Shown here piece after piece: positions 30,534-39,643 of a stretch of 64,000 nt of DNA (the first letter of the stretch is position 1; each line of letters opens with the position of its first letter). Made by a program: the position numbers and the translations under genes. The stretch comes from Paraburkholderia megapolitana (GTDB lineage: Bacteria; Pseudomonadota; Gammaproteobacteria; Burkholderiales; Burkholderiaceae): NCBI RefSeq assembly GCF_007556815.1, contig NZ_CP041745.1:4393001-4457000 (forward strand), written 5' to 3'. The notes under the pieces are model-generated. The model had not been told where the DNA came from and made no database searches. It worked only from the letters and a program-made list of their open reading frames with translations.

Positions 30534-32314
30534 TCCACCCCGCCGAGATAGGCTTCCAGCACCGCCGGATCTTTCTGCACGTCTTGCGGCAACCCTTCGG
30601 CTATACGTGTTCCGAATTCCATGACCACGAGGCGATCGGTCAGATTCATCACGAAATCCATATCGTGCTCGACCAGCAGCACGCTCATACCCTCTTCCTT
30701 CAACTTGCGCAGCAGCGTCGCGAGCTGCTGCTTTTCCTGGTAGCGCAGCCCCGCCGCGGGCTCGTCGAGCAGCAGCAGCGTCGGATCGCAACACAGCGCA
30801 CGCGCAATTTCGAGAATCCGTTGCTGTCCGAGCGCGAGACCGCCGGCCTCCTCAAACATGTGCTGTTCCAGCCCGACCCGGCGAATCTGCCGCGCCGCCT
30901 CCGCCATCAGTCGACCCTCTTCCGCCTGGTTCAACCGGGCGACGCTGCGCCACACGCCGGCATGTCCACGCAGATGCGCACCGATCGCGACGTTCTCGAG
31001 CACCGTCATACCCGGCAGCAACTTGACGTGCTGGAAGGTCCGACCGATTCCGCGTTTGACGATTTCACGTGAATTCAGCGAATCGATCCGCTCGCCGCGG
31101 AACCTGATTTCACCGCTGGTCGCCTGTAGCACGCCGGTCACGAGATTGAAGGTCGTCGACTTGCCGGCACCGTTCGGTCCGATCAACCCGATGATCTGTC
31201 CAGCCTGCACCTCGAAGCTGACGTCGTTGACGGCAACCAGACCGCCGAACTGCTTGCGCGCCTTGTCGACGCTCAACAGCGGTTCGCCGGCGGTAGGCTT
31301 GCTGCGCTGCGGCAATGCTTCGGCATGCTCCGGCACGTGTGCCCGAGGACCGCGCGGGAACAGTCGCGCAACGAAAGGCCACACACCCTGACGCGCATAC
31401 TGAAGCAGCAGCACCATCAGAATGCCGAAGACGATCACCTCGAAGTTGCCGTTCTCACCGAGCAGCTTCGGCAGCAAGGTTTGCAGATAGTCCTGCAGGA
31501 TCGTGAGGATGGCTGCGCCCAGTACTGCGCCCCACACATGCGCGACTCCGCCCACTACCGCCATGAACAGGAACTCGATCCCGTGATTCAGGCCGAACGG
31601 CGTCGGATTCACCGAGCGCTGCAAATGCGCGTAAAGGAAGCCCGAGATCGACGCCAGCACAGCGGCGTAGACGAAAATCACCACGCGCATCCATGCCGTA
31701 TTCACACCCATCGCCTCGGCCATCAGACCGCCGCCACGCAGCGCACGAATCGCCCGTCCCGGTCGACTATTAAGCAGGTTCTGAACAGACACCACAGCAA
31801 CCAGCACAACGATCCAGATCAGGTAGTAGATGTGGCGTCCCGATTCGAGCGCGATGCCGAACACGTTGAGCACCGGGATGCCGTTGATGCCGTCGTACTT
31901 GCCAAGCATCTCGAGATTGCCAAACAGGTAGAACAGCGCGAGCCCCCACGCGATCGTCCCGAGCGGCAGAAAGTGGCCGGACAGGCGCATCGTCACCAGG
32001 CCAAGCAGCAGCGCGATCAACGCCGTGAGCAACACACCGACGATCAACGCGAGCCACGGCGATACGCCGAACTGCGTCGTTAGATACGCAGTCGCATACG
32101 CACCAACGCCAACGAACGCAGCCTGCCCAAAGCTCGTCATCCCACCAATGCCAGTGAGCAGCACGAGCCCGATCGCGACAATCGAATACAGCCCGATGTA
32201 GTTGAGCAGCGTCACCCAGTACTCGGGCACACGAACCGCGCCCGGCAGCACCGGCAACGCGAACATCACCACGAGGAACACCCAGAACAGCCCGTTTCTG
32301 AGGAGAGATTTCAT
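30530..32314 (-). CDS. fused LivM permease-LivG ATPase
   Basis: A 594-residue fusion. The N-terminal 310 or so residues are a LivM permease with about nine hydrophobic helices and the IGLVLLTGIGGMTSFGQAAF motif. After a linker containing RGPRAHVPEHAEALPQ comes a LivG ATPase with Walker A GPNGAGKST, the LGQQRILEIARAL signature and LLLLDEPAAGL. Such fusions occur in this family. The ATG at 32314 (MKSLLRNG) has a GAGGA ribosome site overlapping the livH 3' end. Its partners are livH upstream and livF downstream. Confidence 0.92.
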   Translation of the reverse strand: MKSLLRNGLFWVFLVVMFALPVLPGAVRVPEYWVTLLNYIGLYSIVAIGLVLLTGIGGMTSFGQAAFVGVGAYATAYLTTQFGVSPWLALIVGVLLTALIALLLGLVTMRLSGHFLPLGTIAWGLALFYLFGNLEMLGKYDGINGIPVLNVFGIALESGRHIYYLIWIVVLVAVVSVQNLLNSRPGRAIRALRGGGLMAEAMGVNTAWMRVVIFVYAAVLASISGFLYAHLQRSVNPTPFGLNHGIEFLFMAVVGGVAHVWGAVLGAAILTILQDYLQTLLPKLLGENGNFEVIVFGILMVLLLQYARQGVWPFVARLFPRGPRAHVPEHAEALPQRSKPTAGEPLLSVDKARKQFGGLVAVNDVSFEVQAGQIIGLIGPNGAGKSTTFNLVTGVLQATSGEIRFRGERIDSLNSREIVKRGIGRTFQHVKLLPGMTVLENVAIGAHLRGHAGVWRSVARLNQAEEGRLMAEAARQIRRVGLEQHMFEEAGGLALGQQRILEIARALCCDPTLLLLDEPAAGLRYQEKQQLATLLRKLKEEGMSVLLVEHDMDFVMNLTDRLVVMEFGTRIAEGLPQDVQKDPAVLEAYLGGVE

Positions 32315-32318
32315 CGTG

Positions 32319-33374
32319 TCAGTCCTCGTCCTCTTCGGCGTGCGGGCTCGCAAGACTGCGCCACAGCAGCACCGGGATGATCAACGTGAACACGATCACT
32401 TCCTTGTAGGCACTCGCCCAGAACGACGAATAGGATTCGAGCACACCGACCAGCACCGAGCCGGCTGCCGCAAGCGGATAGCTGACCAGGCCGCCGATGA
32501 TCGCCCCGACAAAGCCCTTCAACCCGATCAGGAAGCCGGAGTCGTAGTAGATCGTCGTGAGCGGCGCGACGAGGATGCCGCACAGTACGCCGAGCCCTGC
32601 GGCGAGCGTAAAGGCGAGCCGTCCGGCCTGGGTCGTACCGATACCGACGAGCCGCGCGCCGAGCCGGTTCACCGACGTTGCGCGCAGTGCCTTGCCGGAG
32701 ATCGTGCGGTCGAAATACAGATACAGCGCCACGATCAGCACGACGGCAGTGCCGACCACCCACAGGCTTTGCCCCGAGATCGACAGACTGCCGAGGTTGA
32801 ACGTCGCATCGGAAAACGCATTGGTCCGCGAACCTTCCGCGCCGAACATCACGAGCCCGAGACCGACCAGCGCAAAGTGCACCGCCACCGCGACGATCAG
32901 CAGCAGCAAGGTGGTCGCTTCGGCGATCGGCTCATAGGCGAGCCGGTACAGGAATGGTCCCATCGGAATCACGATCAGCAGCGTCAGCGCGATCTGCACG
33001 ATCATCGGCAGCGGATGCATGAAAGCGCCGCGCGTCACCGCATAGACCGCCACCGGAAACAGCAGATACTTGCCGGCCAGCACAGCGAGCGTGCGTGCTG
33101 CGTTCCTGCGGCGCTCCGCATGCCGCGCGAGCCCTGCCGTCTCGACGACGAAACACGCGACACCCATCGCGATCAGCAGCCAGCAGGTCGCTGGAAATTT
33201 CTGCGTCTGCAGCGCGGCAAGCGTCAACGCGCCATACGAAACGAATTCGCCCTGCGGGATAAAGATCACACGCGTGACCGAGAACACGAGCACCAGTGCC
33301 AGCGCGAGCAGCGCATAGATCGCACCGGTGGTGATCCCGTCTTGCGCGAGGATCGCCGCAATTGATAGATCCAT
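32319..33374 (-). CDS. livH: branched-chain amino acid ABC transporter permease LivH
   Basis: A 351-residue LivH-type permease, about 50 residues longer than usual because of an insertion (about residues 55-115) containing WLLIAMGVACFVVETAG and the basic ARHAERRRNAAR segment. The core motifs GAIYALLALALVLVFSVTRVI and GFVGAIIGGLVSYP are standard. AGAGGAAG stands immediately before the ATG. It precedes the fused livMG gene, with stop and start five bases apart. Confidence 0.92.
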   Translation of the reverse strand: MDLSIAAILAQDGITTGAIYALLALALVLVFSVTRVIFIPQGEFVSYGALTLAALQTQKFPATCWLLIAMGVACFVVETAGLARHAERRRNAARTLAVLAGKYLLFPVAVYAVTRGAFMHPLPMIVQIALTLLIVIPMGPFLYRLAYEPIAEATTLLLLIVAVAVHFALVGLGLVMFGAEGSRTNAFSDATFNLGSLSISGQSLWVVGTAVVLIVALYLYFDRTISGKALRATSVNRLGARLVGIGTTQAGRLAFTLAAGLGVLCGILVAPLTTIYYDSGFLIGLKGFVGAIIGGLVSYPLAAAGSVLVGVLESYSSFWASAYKEVIVFTLIIPVLLWRSLASPHAEEDED

Positions 33375-33511
33375 ACTTCCTCTTCGTGTGTTGCCTGAAC
33401 CTCGAAACCGGCCACCGCGGACCCACGCCGCAGCGACGCGCTAACAGCGGCGCACGCGTGACTCACCCACCGCACCGCAATGCGGTGGGCGGGTGCCATT
33501 GTCGTCGATCA

Positions 33512-33538
33512 GAAAAACGGGCGGCGTCAGCGCCGCCC
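33512..33538 (-). terminator. intrinsic terminator after the binding-protein gene
   Basis: A perfect 8-bp stem (GGGCGGCG / CGCCGCCC) followed on the minus strand by GTTTTT, 24 bases after the stop. It probably lowers expression of livH and the following genes relative to the abundant binding protein. Confidence 0.75.
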
Positions 33539-33561
33539 ATGCGCGAGAGGCGCGTACCGCT

Positions 33562-34725
33562 TTAGTCGTTCTGCAGCTTCCACTTGCCGTCGACGACTTC
33601 GACGATCACGCGGGCGCGTTTGTCGAGGCCGTTATGGTCGGTCGGTGTGGTGTTCATGATGCCGTGCGAAACCGGCAGTTCCTTGATGTTTTCGAGCGCG
33701 CTGCGCAGCGCCTCGCGGAACTCAGGCGTACCCGGCTGGGCCTTCTTTAGCGCCTCTGGAATCGCCCGCTGCAGCATCTGGCCTGCATCCCATGCATGAC
33801 CGCCGAACGTCGCCACTGAGCCCGTTCCATAGGCCGCTTCATACGCTGCCTTGTACGCGAGCGACGACTTCTTCACCGGGTTCGAATCGGGTAGTTGATC
33901 GGCAACCAGAATCGGGCCGGCTGGCAGCAGTTCGCCTTCGCAATCCTTGCCGCACACGCGCAGGAAGTCGTTATTCGCGACGCCGTGGGTCTGATAGACC
34001 TTGCCCTTGTAGCCGCGCTCCTTCAGCGTCTTCGCGGGCAGCGCCGCCGGCGTACCCGAACCGGCGATCAGGATCGCATCCGGATTGGTGCCCATGATCT
34101 TCAACACCTGCCCGGTCACCGACGCATCGGTGCGGTTAAAGCGTTCGTTCGACACCAGTTTCAGGTGATGGGCATTCGCGGCCGTACTGAACACGTTGTA
34201 CCAGCTGTCGCCGTACGCATCCGCAAAGCCGATGAAGCCGACCGTCTTCACGCCGTGCCGCTCCATGTAGTCGGCGATTGCGTCGGCCATCAGGCTGTCG
34301 TTCTGCGGCGGCTTGAAGGCCCATGCGCGCTTCGCATCCATCGGCGAGATGATCGCCGCCGACGCCGCCAGCGAGATCACCGGCGTCTTGCCCTGCGACG
34401 CCACGTCGAGCATCGCGAGCGCGTTCGGCGTGACCGTCGAGCCGACGATCGCGTCGACGTGATCCTCGTCGATCAGCTTGTGCGTGTTCTGCACCGCGTG
34501 GCTCGTATCGGATGCATCGTCGAGCACGATGTACTCGACGCTCTTGCCGCCGATTTCCTTCGGCAACAACGCGATCGTGTTCTTCTCCGGAATGCCGAGC
34601 GATGCTGCCGGTCCCGTCGTCGACAGCGTCACGCCGATCTTCACCTGCGCGTTCGCCACACCTGCCCCGCACACCAGCGCCGCGGCAATGCCGGCGCGCA
34701 CCCACTGTTGTCTTGTCGTTTTCAT
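33562..34725 (-). CDS. branched-chain amino acid type ABC binding protein
   Basis: A 387-residue periplasmic type I binding protein. Signal peptide about residues 1-26 (ending GVANAQ), then VKIGVTLSTTGPAASLGIP and AIVGSTVTPNAL, which form the ligand cleft in this family. GGAGA precedes the ATG. It is the first gene of a liv operon with livH, livMG and livF. The ligand could be an amino acid, a urea-like compound or an aromatic acid; the sequence does not decide. Its C-terminal 45 residues are duplicated in the mini-gene at 34927-35148. Confidence 0.9.
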   Translation of the reverse strand: MKTTRQQWVRAGIAAALVCGAGVANAQVKIGVTLSTTGPAASLGIPEKNTIALLPKEIGGKSVEYIVLDDASDTSHAVQNTHKLIDEDHVDAIVGSTVTPNALAMLDVASQGKTPVISLAASAAIISPMDAKRAWAFKPPQNDSLMADAIADYMERHGVKTVGFIGFADAYGDSWYNVFSTAANAHHLKLVSNERFNRTDASVTGQVLKIMGTNPDAILIAGSGTPAALPAKTLKERGYKGKVYQTHGVANNDFLRVCGKDCEGELLPAGPILVADQLPDSNPVKKSSLAYKAAYEAAYGTGSVATFGGHAWDAGQMLQRAIPEALKKAQPGTPEFREALRSALENIKELPVSHGIMNTTPTDHNGLDKRARVIVEVVDGKWKLQND

Positions 34726-34865
34726 GGTCCGTCTCCAAACGCCTTGTCTACCTACCGTGTGATCCGGCCGCGAGCCGGGCTCTTGAATCTAGTGATCGGG
34801 TCCGGGCATGCCAAGCATGGTTTTCCCTGCTCAGCACATACGCAACATGCACAACACGCGCAACA

Positions 34866-34895
34866 AAAAAGGCACGTCGATTGCACGTGCCTTTT
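34866..34895. terminator. bidirectional terminator after the mini binding-protein gene
   Basis: The stem AAAAGGCACGT / ACGTGCCTTTT has a 7-base loop. On the minus strand six T residues follow. It sits 31 bases after the stop of the mini-gene and insulates it from the liv operon. Confidence 0.85.
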
Positions 34896-34926
34896 GAGTG
34901 TCCGGTCCAGTTCGCCAGTTCTCCGT

Positions 34927-35148
34927 TCAGTCGACAGCAAGTTGCGACTTGCTGCCGACAATCTGCACCATCACGTGCGCCCGCTGATCGAGATCAGTGT
35001 GATCGCTCGCGCTCATATTGAAGATGCCGTGTGACGCGAGCAGATGCTTAGTGCGCTCGAGTGCCGTGCGCAATGCGGGGTTGCTCGCTACCCCGACTCT
35101 CGCCGTCACGATCGATGCCGCACTGGTCCAATGCCAAGCTCGCTTCAT
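34927..35148 (-). CDS. 73-residue relic of an ABC binding protein
   Basis: The 73 residues begin MKRAWHWTSAAS, a stretch that could be the remnant of a signal peptide, and then pass directly into LRTALERTKHLLASHGIFN and DLDQRAHVMVQIVGSK. This second part aligns with the last 45 residues of the binding protein at 33562-34725 (LRSALENIKELPVSHGIMN, GLDKRARVIVEVVDGK). It looks like a paralogue that lost its centre. A good GAGGAG ribosome site and a downstream terminator are kept, so it may still be expressed. It could not bind ligand by itself. Confidence 0.6.
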   Translation of the reverse strand: MKRAWHWTSAASIVTARVGVASNPALRTALERTKHLLASHGIFNMSASDHTDLDQRAHVMVQIVGSKSQLAVD

Positions 35149-35384
35149 TGCGCTCCTCACACCCGTTGTTCGCTGCGTCGCCGTGTTTGTTCGATTTAGA
35201 TCTGGCGATTTCAAATACCGACCAACCGGTCGGTGAATGGCGAGTTTAACGGACGCTAACTGCGCGCGGCAAGCGTTTTGCAAGCATCAGACAAATGGAA
35301 AATGCCGTGCGCACCGGCATGGGGACAAACGCGCGCGATAACGAAAATGCGGGTGTGCGAGCGAATAAAAATTAGCGAACGCAC

Positions 35385-35423
35385 AAAATAAAAAGCGCTG
35401 TTGGAATCATCCAACAGCGCTTT
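35385..35423 (-). terminator. strong terminator downstream of the second liv operon
   Basis: A perfect 14-bp stem (AAAGCGCTGTTGGA / TCCAACAGCGCTTT, loop ATCA) is followed on the minus strand by TTATTTTG. It ends leftward transcription coming from the livM side. Confidence 0.88.
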
Positions 35424-35678
35424 CGTGTGGGCACTGAGTGCCTCATGTCTCCTCGTTCTCCACCTGCAAATTTTCGCGGTGCATCAGAACTGCGTGAAGA
35501 TTAAACGGCGGCCCCTGGACGGGCAACTAGCATTTACCCTAGTGGTGCACTGCGGCACTGATTTGGGGCGTCTCAGTACGCATAAATAGCGCGATTATTT
35601 GCGCCGTTCACACGCAGCTTCGTGCGATTAACTTTGCGATTTATCTTGGAGACCGAAGCATTTTTTCAATCGCGTGTT
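35424..35678 (-). other. gene-free stretch between livM and its terminator
   Basis: About 255 bases lie between the livM stop and the terminator, unusually long for a 3' end. The stretch includes a near-palindrome ACTAG-CATTTACC-CTAGT (35526-35543). A GAGGAG-ATG pair on the minus strand opens a 24-codon ORF that runs into the terminator, which I do not consider a real gene. It may be a small RNA or a long 3' UTR. Confidence 0.3.
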
Positions 35679-36650
35679 TCATGCGCGCAAGGGTCTCACA
35701 CGCGCGACAATTTCACCGACAATGCCACGCCGGAATGCCAGCACGCAGGCGATAAAAATCAGCCCGGTCACGATGGTCGCCGATTCACCGAGCGAGCGAA
35801 ACCAGTCGACCCCGGTCCACGATGCGAGCGCCGTGCCGATGTCGCCGAGACGGTCTTCGAGTGCGACGATCAGCGCCGCGCCGAGCAGCGGCCCAAACAG
35901 CGTGCCCATGCCTCCGACCAGCGTCATCAGGATGACAAGCCCCGACATCGTCCAGTACGCATCGCCCAGGGTTTCGAAGCCGAGCACCAGCACCTTCAGC
36001 GAGCCGGCAAGCCCCGCGATACCCGCGGAGAGAATAAAGGCGAGCAGCTTGAAGCGGTCGGTGTCGTAACCCAGCGATATCGCACGCGGTTCGTTCTCCT
36101 TGATCGCGGTCAGCACCTGGCCGAACGGCGAATGCACGATGCGTACGATCAGCAGGAACACGAGCACCATCGCCGCGAGTACCACGTAGTAGAGCGTCAG
36201 GTCCGAACCGAGATCGAGCAGACCGAACAGCTTGCCGCGCGGCACGCCTTGCAGTCCGTCTTCGCCATGCGTGAACGGCGCCTGCAGATACACGAAGTAC
36301 ACCATCTGCGCGAGCGCGAGCGTCACCATCGCGAAGTAAATACCCTGCCGACGGATCGCAAAGAGCCCGACCACAAGCCCTAGCAGCGTCGCTGCGACGA
36401 CGCCCGCGAGCACACCGAGTTCCGGCGTGAGTCCGAGCGTCTGGATCGCGTAGCCGGTCGTATAGCCGGCCGTGGCCAGAAACATCGCGTGACCGAACGA
36501 CAGCAGACCGGTGTAACCGATCAGCAGGTTGAACGCCGCTGCGAACAGCGCGAAGCACAGCACCTTCATCACGAACAGCGGATATACGCCGACAAACGGC
36601 ACGACGAGGAGCACGAGCAGCAACAGACCATAGAGCGCTTTCTTCTGCAT
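35679..36650 (-). CDS. livM: branched-chain amino acid type ABC permease LivM
   Basis: A 323-residue LivM permease with 8-10 hydrophobic helices and the motif FNLLIGYTGLLSFGHAMFLA, plus ENEPRAISLGYD at the ATPase-coupling loop. The open frame runs another 145 codons upstream in antisense-like sequence, but the ATG at 36650 overlaps the TGA of livH (TGATG). Last gene of the livG-livF-binding protein-livH-livM operon. Confidence 0.93.
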   Translation of the reverse strand: MQKKALYGLLLLVLLVVPFVGVYPLFVMKVLCFALFAAAFNLLIGYTGLLSFGHAMFLATAGYTTGYAIQTLGLTPELGVLAGVVAATLLGLVVGLFAIRRQGIYFAMVTLALAQMVYFVYLQAPFTHGEDGLQGVPRGKLFGLLDLGSDLTLYYVVLAAMVLVFLLIVRIVHSPFGQVLTAIKENEPRAISLGYDTDRFKLLAFILSAGIAGLAGSLKVLVLGFETLGDAYWTMSGLVILMTLVGGMGTLFGPLLGAALIVALEDRLGDIGTALASWTGVDWFRSLGESATIVTGLIFIACVLAFRRGIVGEIVARVRPLRA

Positions 36651-37534
36651 CACTTTTCCTTGCCGAAGAGCCCAGCCGGCCGGATCAGCAGCACGAGCGC
36701 CATGATGACGAACACCACGGTCGCCGAGGCTTCCGGATAGAACACGCGCGTGAGCCCTTCGATCACACCGAGCATCAACCCCGTGACGATCGATCCCATG
36801 ATTGAGCCCATCCCGCCGATCACGACGACGGCGAAGACAGTGATGATCATCGGTTGGCCCATGAGCGGCGAGACCTGGATGACCGGTGCGGCGAGCACAC
36901 CGGCAAACGCCGCGAGCGCGACACCGAAGCCATAGGTGAGCGTCACCATGCGCGGCACATTGATGCCGAACGCTTCGACGAGTTTGGGATTCTCGGTGCC
37001 CGCGCGCAGATACGCGCCAAGACGCGTGCGCTCGATCACGAACCAGGTCGCGAAGCAGACCACCAGCGACGCCACCACGACCCACGCACGATAGTTCGGC
37101 AGGAACATGAAGCCGAGGTTGGTCGCGCCCGAGAGCGCCTCAGGAACATCGTACGGCTGCCCCGAAGACCCGTAGATCGAGCGGAACACTCCTTCGACAA
37201 CCAGCGTGATACCGAAGGTCAGCAACAGCCCATACAGATGATCGAGCTTGTACAACCAGCGCAGCATCGAGCGTTCGATGGCCATGCCGAGTACACCGAC
37301 GATCAGCGGCGCCAGCACCAGCATGACCCAGTACGGCAGATTGAAATACGACAGCCCCATCCATGCGAGCATGGCGCCCAGCATGAACAACGCGCCGTGG
37401 GCGAAGTTGATCACGTTGAGCAGGCCGAAGATCACCGCGAGACCCAGGCTCAGAATTGCATAGAACGAGCCGTTTACGAGCCCGAGCAGCAACTGGCTCA
37501 GCATCGCCGGCAGCGGAATGCCAAAGATATCCAT
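36650..37534 (-). CDS. livH: branched-chain amino acid type ABC permease LivH
   Basis: A 294-residue LivH permease of standard length. The motifs NGSFYAILSLGLAVIFGLLNVINFAHGA and AVVVIGGMGSIMGSI are typical; the long first motif spans residues 21-48. It is 91 bases downstream of the binding-protein gene and overlaps livM by one base. Confidence 0.93.
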   Translation of the reverse strand: MDIFGIPLPAMLSQLLLGLVNGSFYAILSLGLAVIFGLLNVINFAHGALFMLGAMLAWMGLSYFNLPYWVMLVLAPLIVGVLGMAIERSMLRWLYKLDHLYGLLLTFGITLVVEGVFRSIYGSSGQPYDVPEALSGATNLGFMFLPNYRAWVVVASLVVCFATWFVIERTRLGAYLRAGTENPKLVEAFGINVPRMVTLTYGFGVALAAFAGVLAAPVIQVSPLMGQPMIITVFAVVVIGGMGSIMGSIVTGLMLGVIEGLTRVFYPEASATVVFVIMALVLLIRPAGLFGKEK

Positions 37535-37625
37535 TGAACGCGTATTCCGTCGTCAAGGTGAAACCAATTACGGCCAGCCGCCCGCCGGCGGCGCGTCACA
37601 TCTGGCGGGCGACCTCAGTCCTCGC

Positions 37626-38840
37626 CTACTTCCACAACGCGCAGCGCGTTTCCTGCTTCGTCGTAAAGGCCTGTTCGCCAGGAATCGTCGCGGTGATCTT
37701 GTAGTAGTCCCACGGCTCTTTCGATTCGGCCGGCGTCTTCACCTGCATCAGGTACATGTCATGGATCATGCTGCCGTCCTGACGGATGTAGCCCTTCGCG
37801 TAAAAGTCGTCGATCTTCTGCTTCTTGAGTTGCGCCATCACCTTGTCGGAATCGGTCGAGCCGACCGCTTGCACCGCCTTCAGGTAATTCGTCGCCGCTG
37901 AGTAGTCGGCGGCCTGCAGGCTCGACGGCATCTTCTTCATCTTGTCGAAGTAGCGCTGTGCCCACTTGCGTGTCGTCTCGTCCTTGTTCCAGTACCAGCT
38001 GTCGGTCAGCACGAGGCCCTGAGTGGTTTCGAGCCCGAGACTGTGGATGTCATCGATAAACACCAGCAGTGCAGCCAGCTTCATCGTCTTCGTGATGCCG
38101 AACTCCTTCGCCGCCTTGATCGAGTTAACCGTGTCGCCGCCGGCGTTCGCGAGGCCGAGAATCTGCGCCTTCGACGCCTGCGCCTGCAACAGGAACGACG
38201 AGAAGTCCGACGCCGACAGCGGCGCCCGCACCGCGCCGAGTACCTGGCCGCCGTTCGCTTTCACGACATCCGAGGTCGCTTTTTCCAGCGCCTTGCCGAA
38301 CGCGTAGTCGGCGGTCAGGAAGTACCACGTCTTGCCGCCCTGCTTCGTCACTGCGGAGCCGGTGCCCTTGGCGAGCGCGACCGTGTCGTACGCATAGTGA
38401 ATCGTGTACGGCGTGCACTGTTCGTTCGTCATCGTATCGGCGCCCGCGCCGACGTTGATGTACACCTTGTGCTTCTCGCCCGCGACCTGGTTCATCGCGA
38501 GGCCGGTCGCCGAATTCGTGCCGCCGATCAGCAGATCGACGCCGTCGCGGTCGAACCATTCGCGCGCGCGCGATGCTGCAATGTCAGCCTTGTTCTGGTG
38601 ATCCGCGTAGACGAGCTGGATCGGCTTGCCGTTAACCTTGCCGCCGAAATCCGCGATTGCCATGCGGATCGACTCGAGTCCGCCTTGACCGTCGATGTCG
38701 GCGTAGAGCCCCGACAGGTCGGTGATGAAACCGATCTTTACCGCATCGTCGGCTGCCCGCGCCGTGCCGATCGTCAGCGCAGCGCCTGTGGCGAGCGCAA
38801 AACAGAATGACGATAGTCGCGCGAGTGTGGTCCTTTTCAT
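37626..38840 (-). CDS. ABC transporter periplasmic binding protein
   Basis: A 404-residue type I periplasmic binding protein. Signal peptide about residues 1-29 (ending TARAAD), then VKIGFITDLSGLYADIDGQGG. The GLANAGGDTVNSIKAAKEFG and TWYFLTADYAFGKALE segments belong to a branch often linked to aromatic or other carboxylate uptake rather than to classical LivK, so the ligand is uncertain. The ATG at 38840 has an AAGGAGA ribosome site. It sits between livF and livH. Confidence 0.88.
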   Translation of the reverse strand: MKRTTLARLSSFCFALATGAALTIGTARAADDAVKIGFITDLSGLYADIDGQGGLESIRMAIADFGGKVNGKPIQLVYADHQNKADIAASRAREWFDRDGVDLLIGGTNSATGLAMNQVAGEKHKVYINVGAGADTMTNEQCTPYTIHYAYDTVALAKGTGSAVTKQGGKTWYFLTADYAFGKALEKATSDVVKANGGQVLGAVRAPLSASDFSSFLLQAQASKAQILGLANAGGDTVNSIKAAKEFGITKTMKLAALLVFIDDIHSLGLETTQGLVLTDSWYWNKDETTRKWAQRYFDKMKKMPSSLQAADYSAATNYLKAVQAVGSTDSDKVMAQLKKQKIDDFYAKGYIRQDGSMIHDMYLMQVKTPAESKEPWDYYKITATIPGEQAFTTKQETRCALWK

Positions 38841-38881
38841 GCGTGTCTCCTTCGTTTCATGCGTTGTTGTTAGATCTGGTT

Positions 38882-39643
38882 TCAAACCCCGAGCAGGTCG
38901 TGCAGCACCGGCATCTTGCATTCGAGTTCCCCAGCCCCGAAGTGTTCGACGATACGTCCATGCTCCATCACATAGAAGCGATCGGCGAGCGGCGCGGCAA
39001 AGCGGAAGTTCTGTTCGACCATCACGATCGTGTAGCCGCGCGCCTTCAGCGTCATGATCATGCGTGCAAGCGTCTGCACGATGACCGGTGCAAGTCCTTC
39101 CGAAATTTCATCGAGCAGCAGCAGGTTCGCACCGGTGCGCAGAATGCGCGCGACCGCAAGCATCTGTTGCTCGCCACCGGAGAGGCGCGTGCCCTGGCTC
39201 ATGCGGCGCTCCGCGAGATTCGGAAACATCGCGTAGATTTCGTCGAGCGACATCGCGTTCGTAGTCGCACCGACCAGCGGCGGCAACAGCAGGTTCTCTT
39301 CGCACGACAGGCTCGAGAAAATGCCGCGCTCTTCGGGGCAATAACCGATCCCGCAATGCGCGATGCGATGCGTTGCCAGCGCGATCGTCTCGCGCCCCCC
39401 GATGCGAATCGAACCGGTACGCCGACCGGTCAGCCCCATGATCGCGCGCAACGTCGTGGTGCGCCCTGCACCATTGCGGCCGAGCAGCGTAACGACCTCG
39501 CCGCGGTGCACAGTCAGATCGACGCCGTGCAATATGTGGGATTCGCCGTACCACGCCTGTAGTCCGGCAATTTCCAGTGCGGGCTCCGCGCTGCTTGCCG
39601 CGTCGCTGACCTCGATGTTCTCGCGTTCGGTCACTGTGTTCAT
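38882..39643 (-). CDS. livF: LivF-type ABC ATPase with Arg in Walker A
   Basis: A 253-residue LivF-type ATPase. Walker A reads GRNGAGRTT, with Arg (CGC) where Lys is nearly universal; the signature LSGGEQQMLAVARIL and Walker B LLLLDEISEGLAP are otherwise in place. The ATG overlaps the livG TGA by four bases. I recall Arg at this place in some other LivF homologues, so this may be a tolerated variation and not loss of function. It would power uptake together with LivG. Confidence 0.9.
   Translation of the reverse strand: MNTVTERENIEVSDAASSAEPALEIAGLQAWYGESHILHGVDLTVHRGEVVTLLGRNGAGRTTTLRAIMGLTGRRTGSIRIGGRETIALATHRIAHCGIGYCPEERGIFSSLSCEENLLLPPLVGATTNAMSLDEIYAMFPNLAERRMSQGTRLSGGEQQMLAVARILRTGANLLLLDEISEGLAPVIVQTLARMIMTLKARGYTIVMVEQNFRFAAPLADRFYVMEHGRIVEHFGAGELECKMPVLHDLLGV

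Noticed and set aside
31061..31076. parS-like sequence in the fused livMG gene (GATTTCACGTGAATTC)
   Set aside because: The inner 11 bases match parS but five outer positions differ, so strong ParB binding is not expected.
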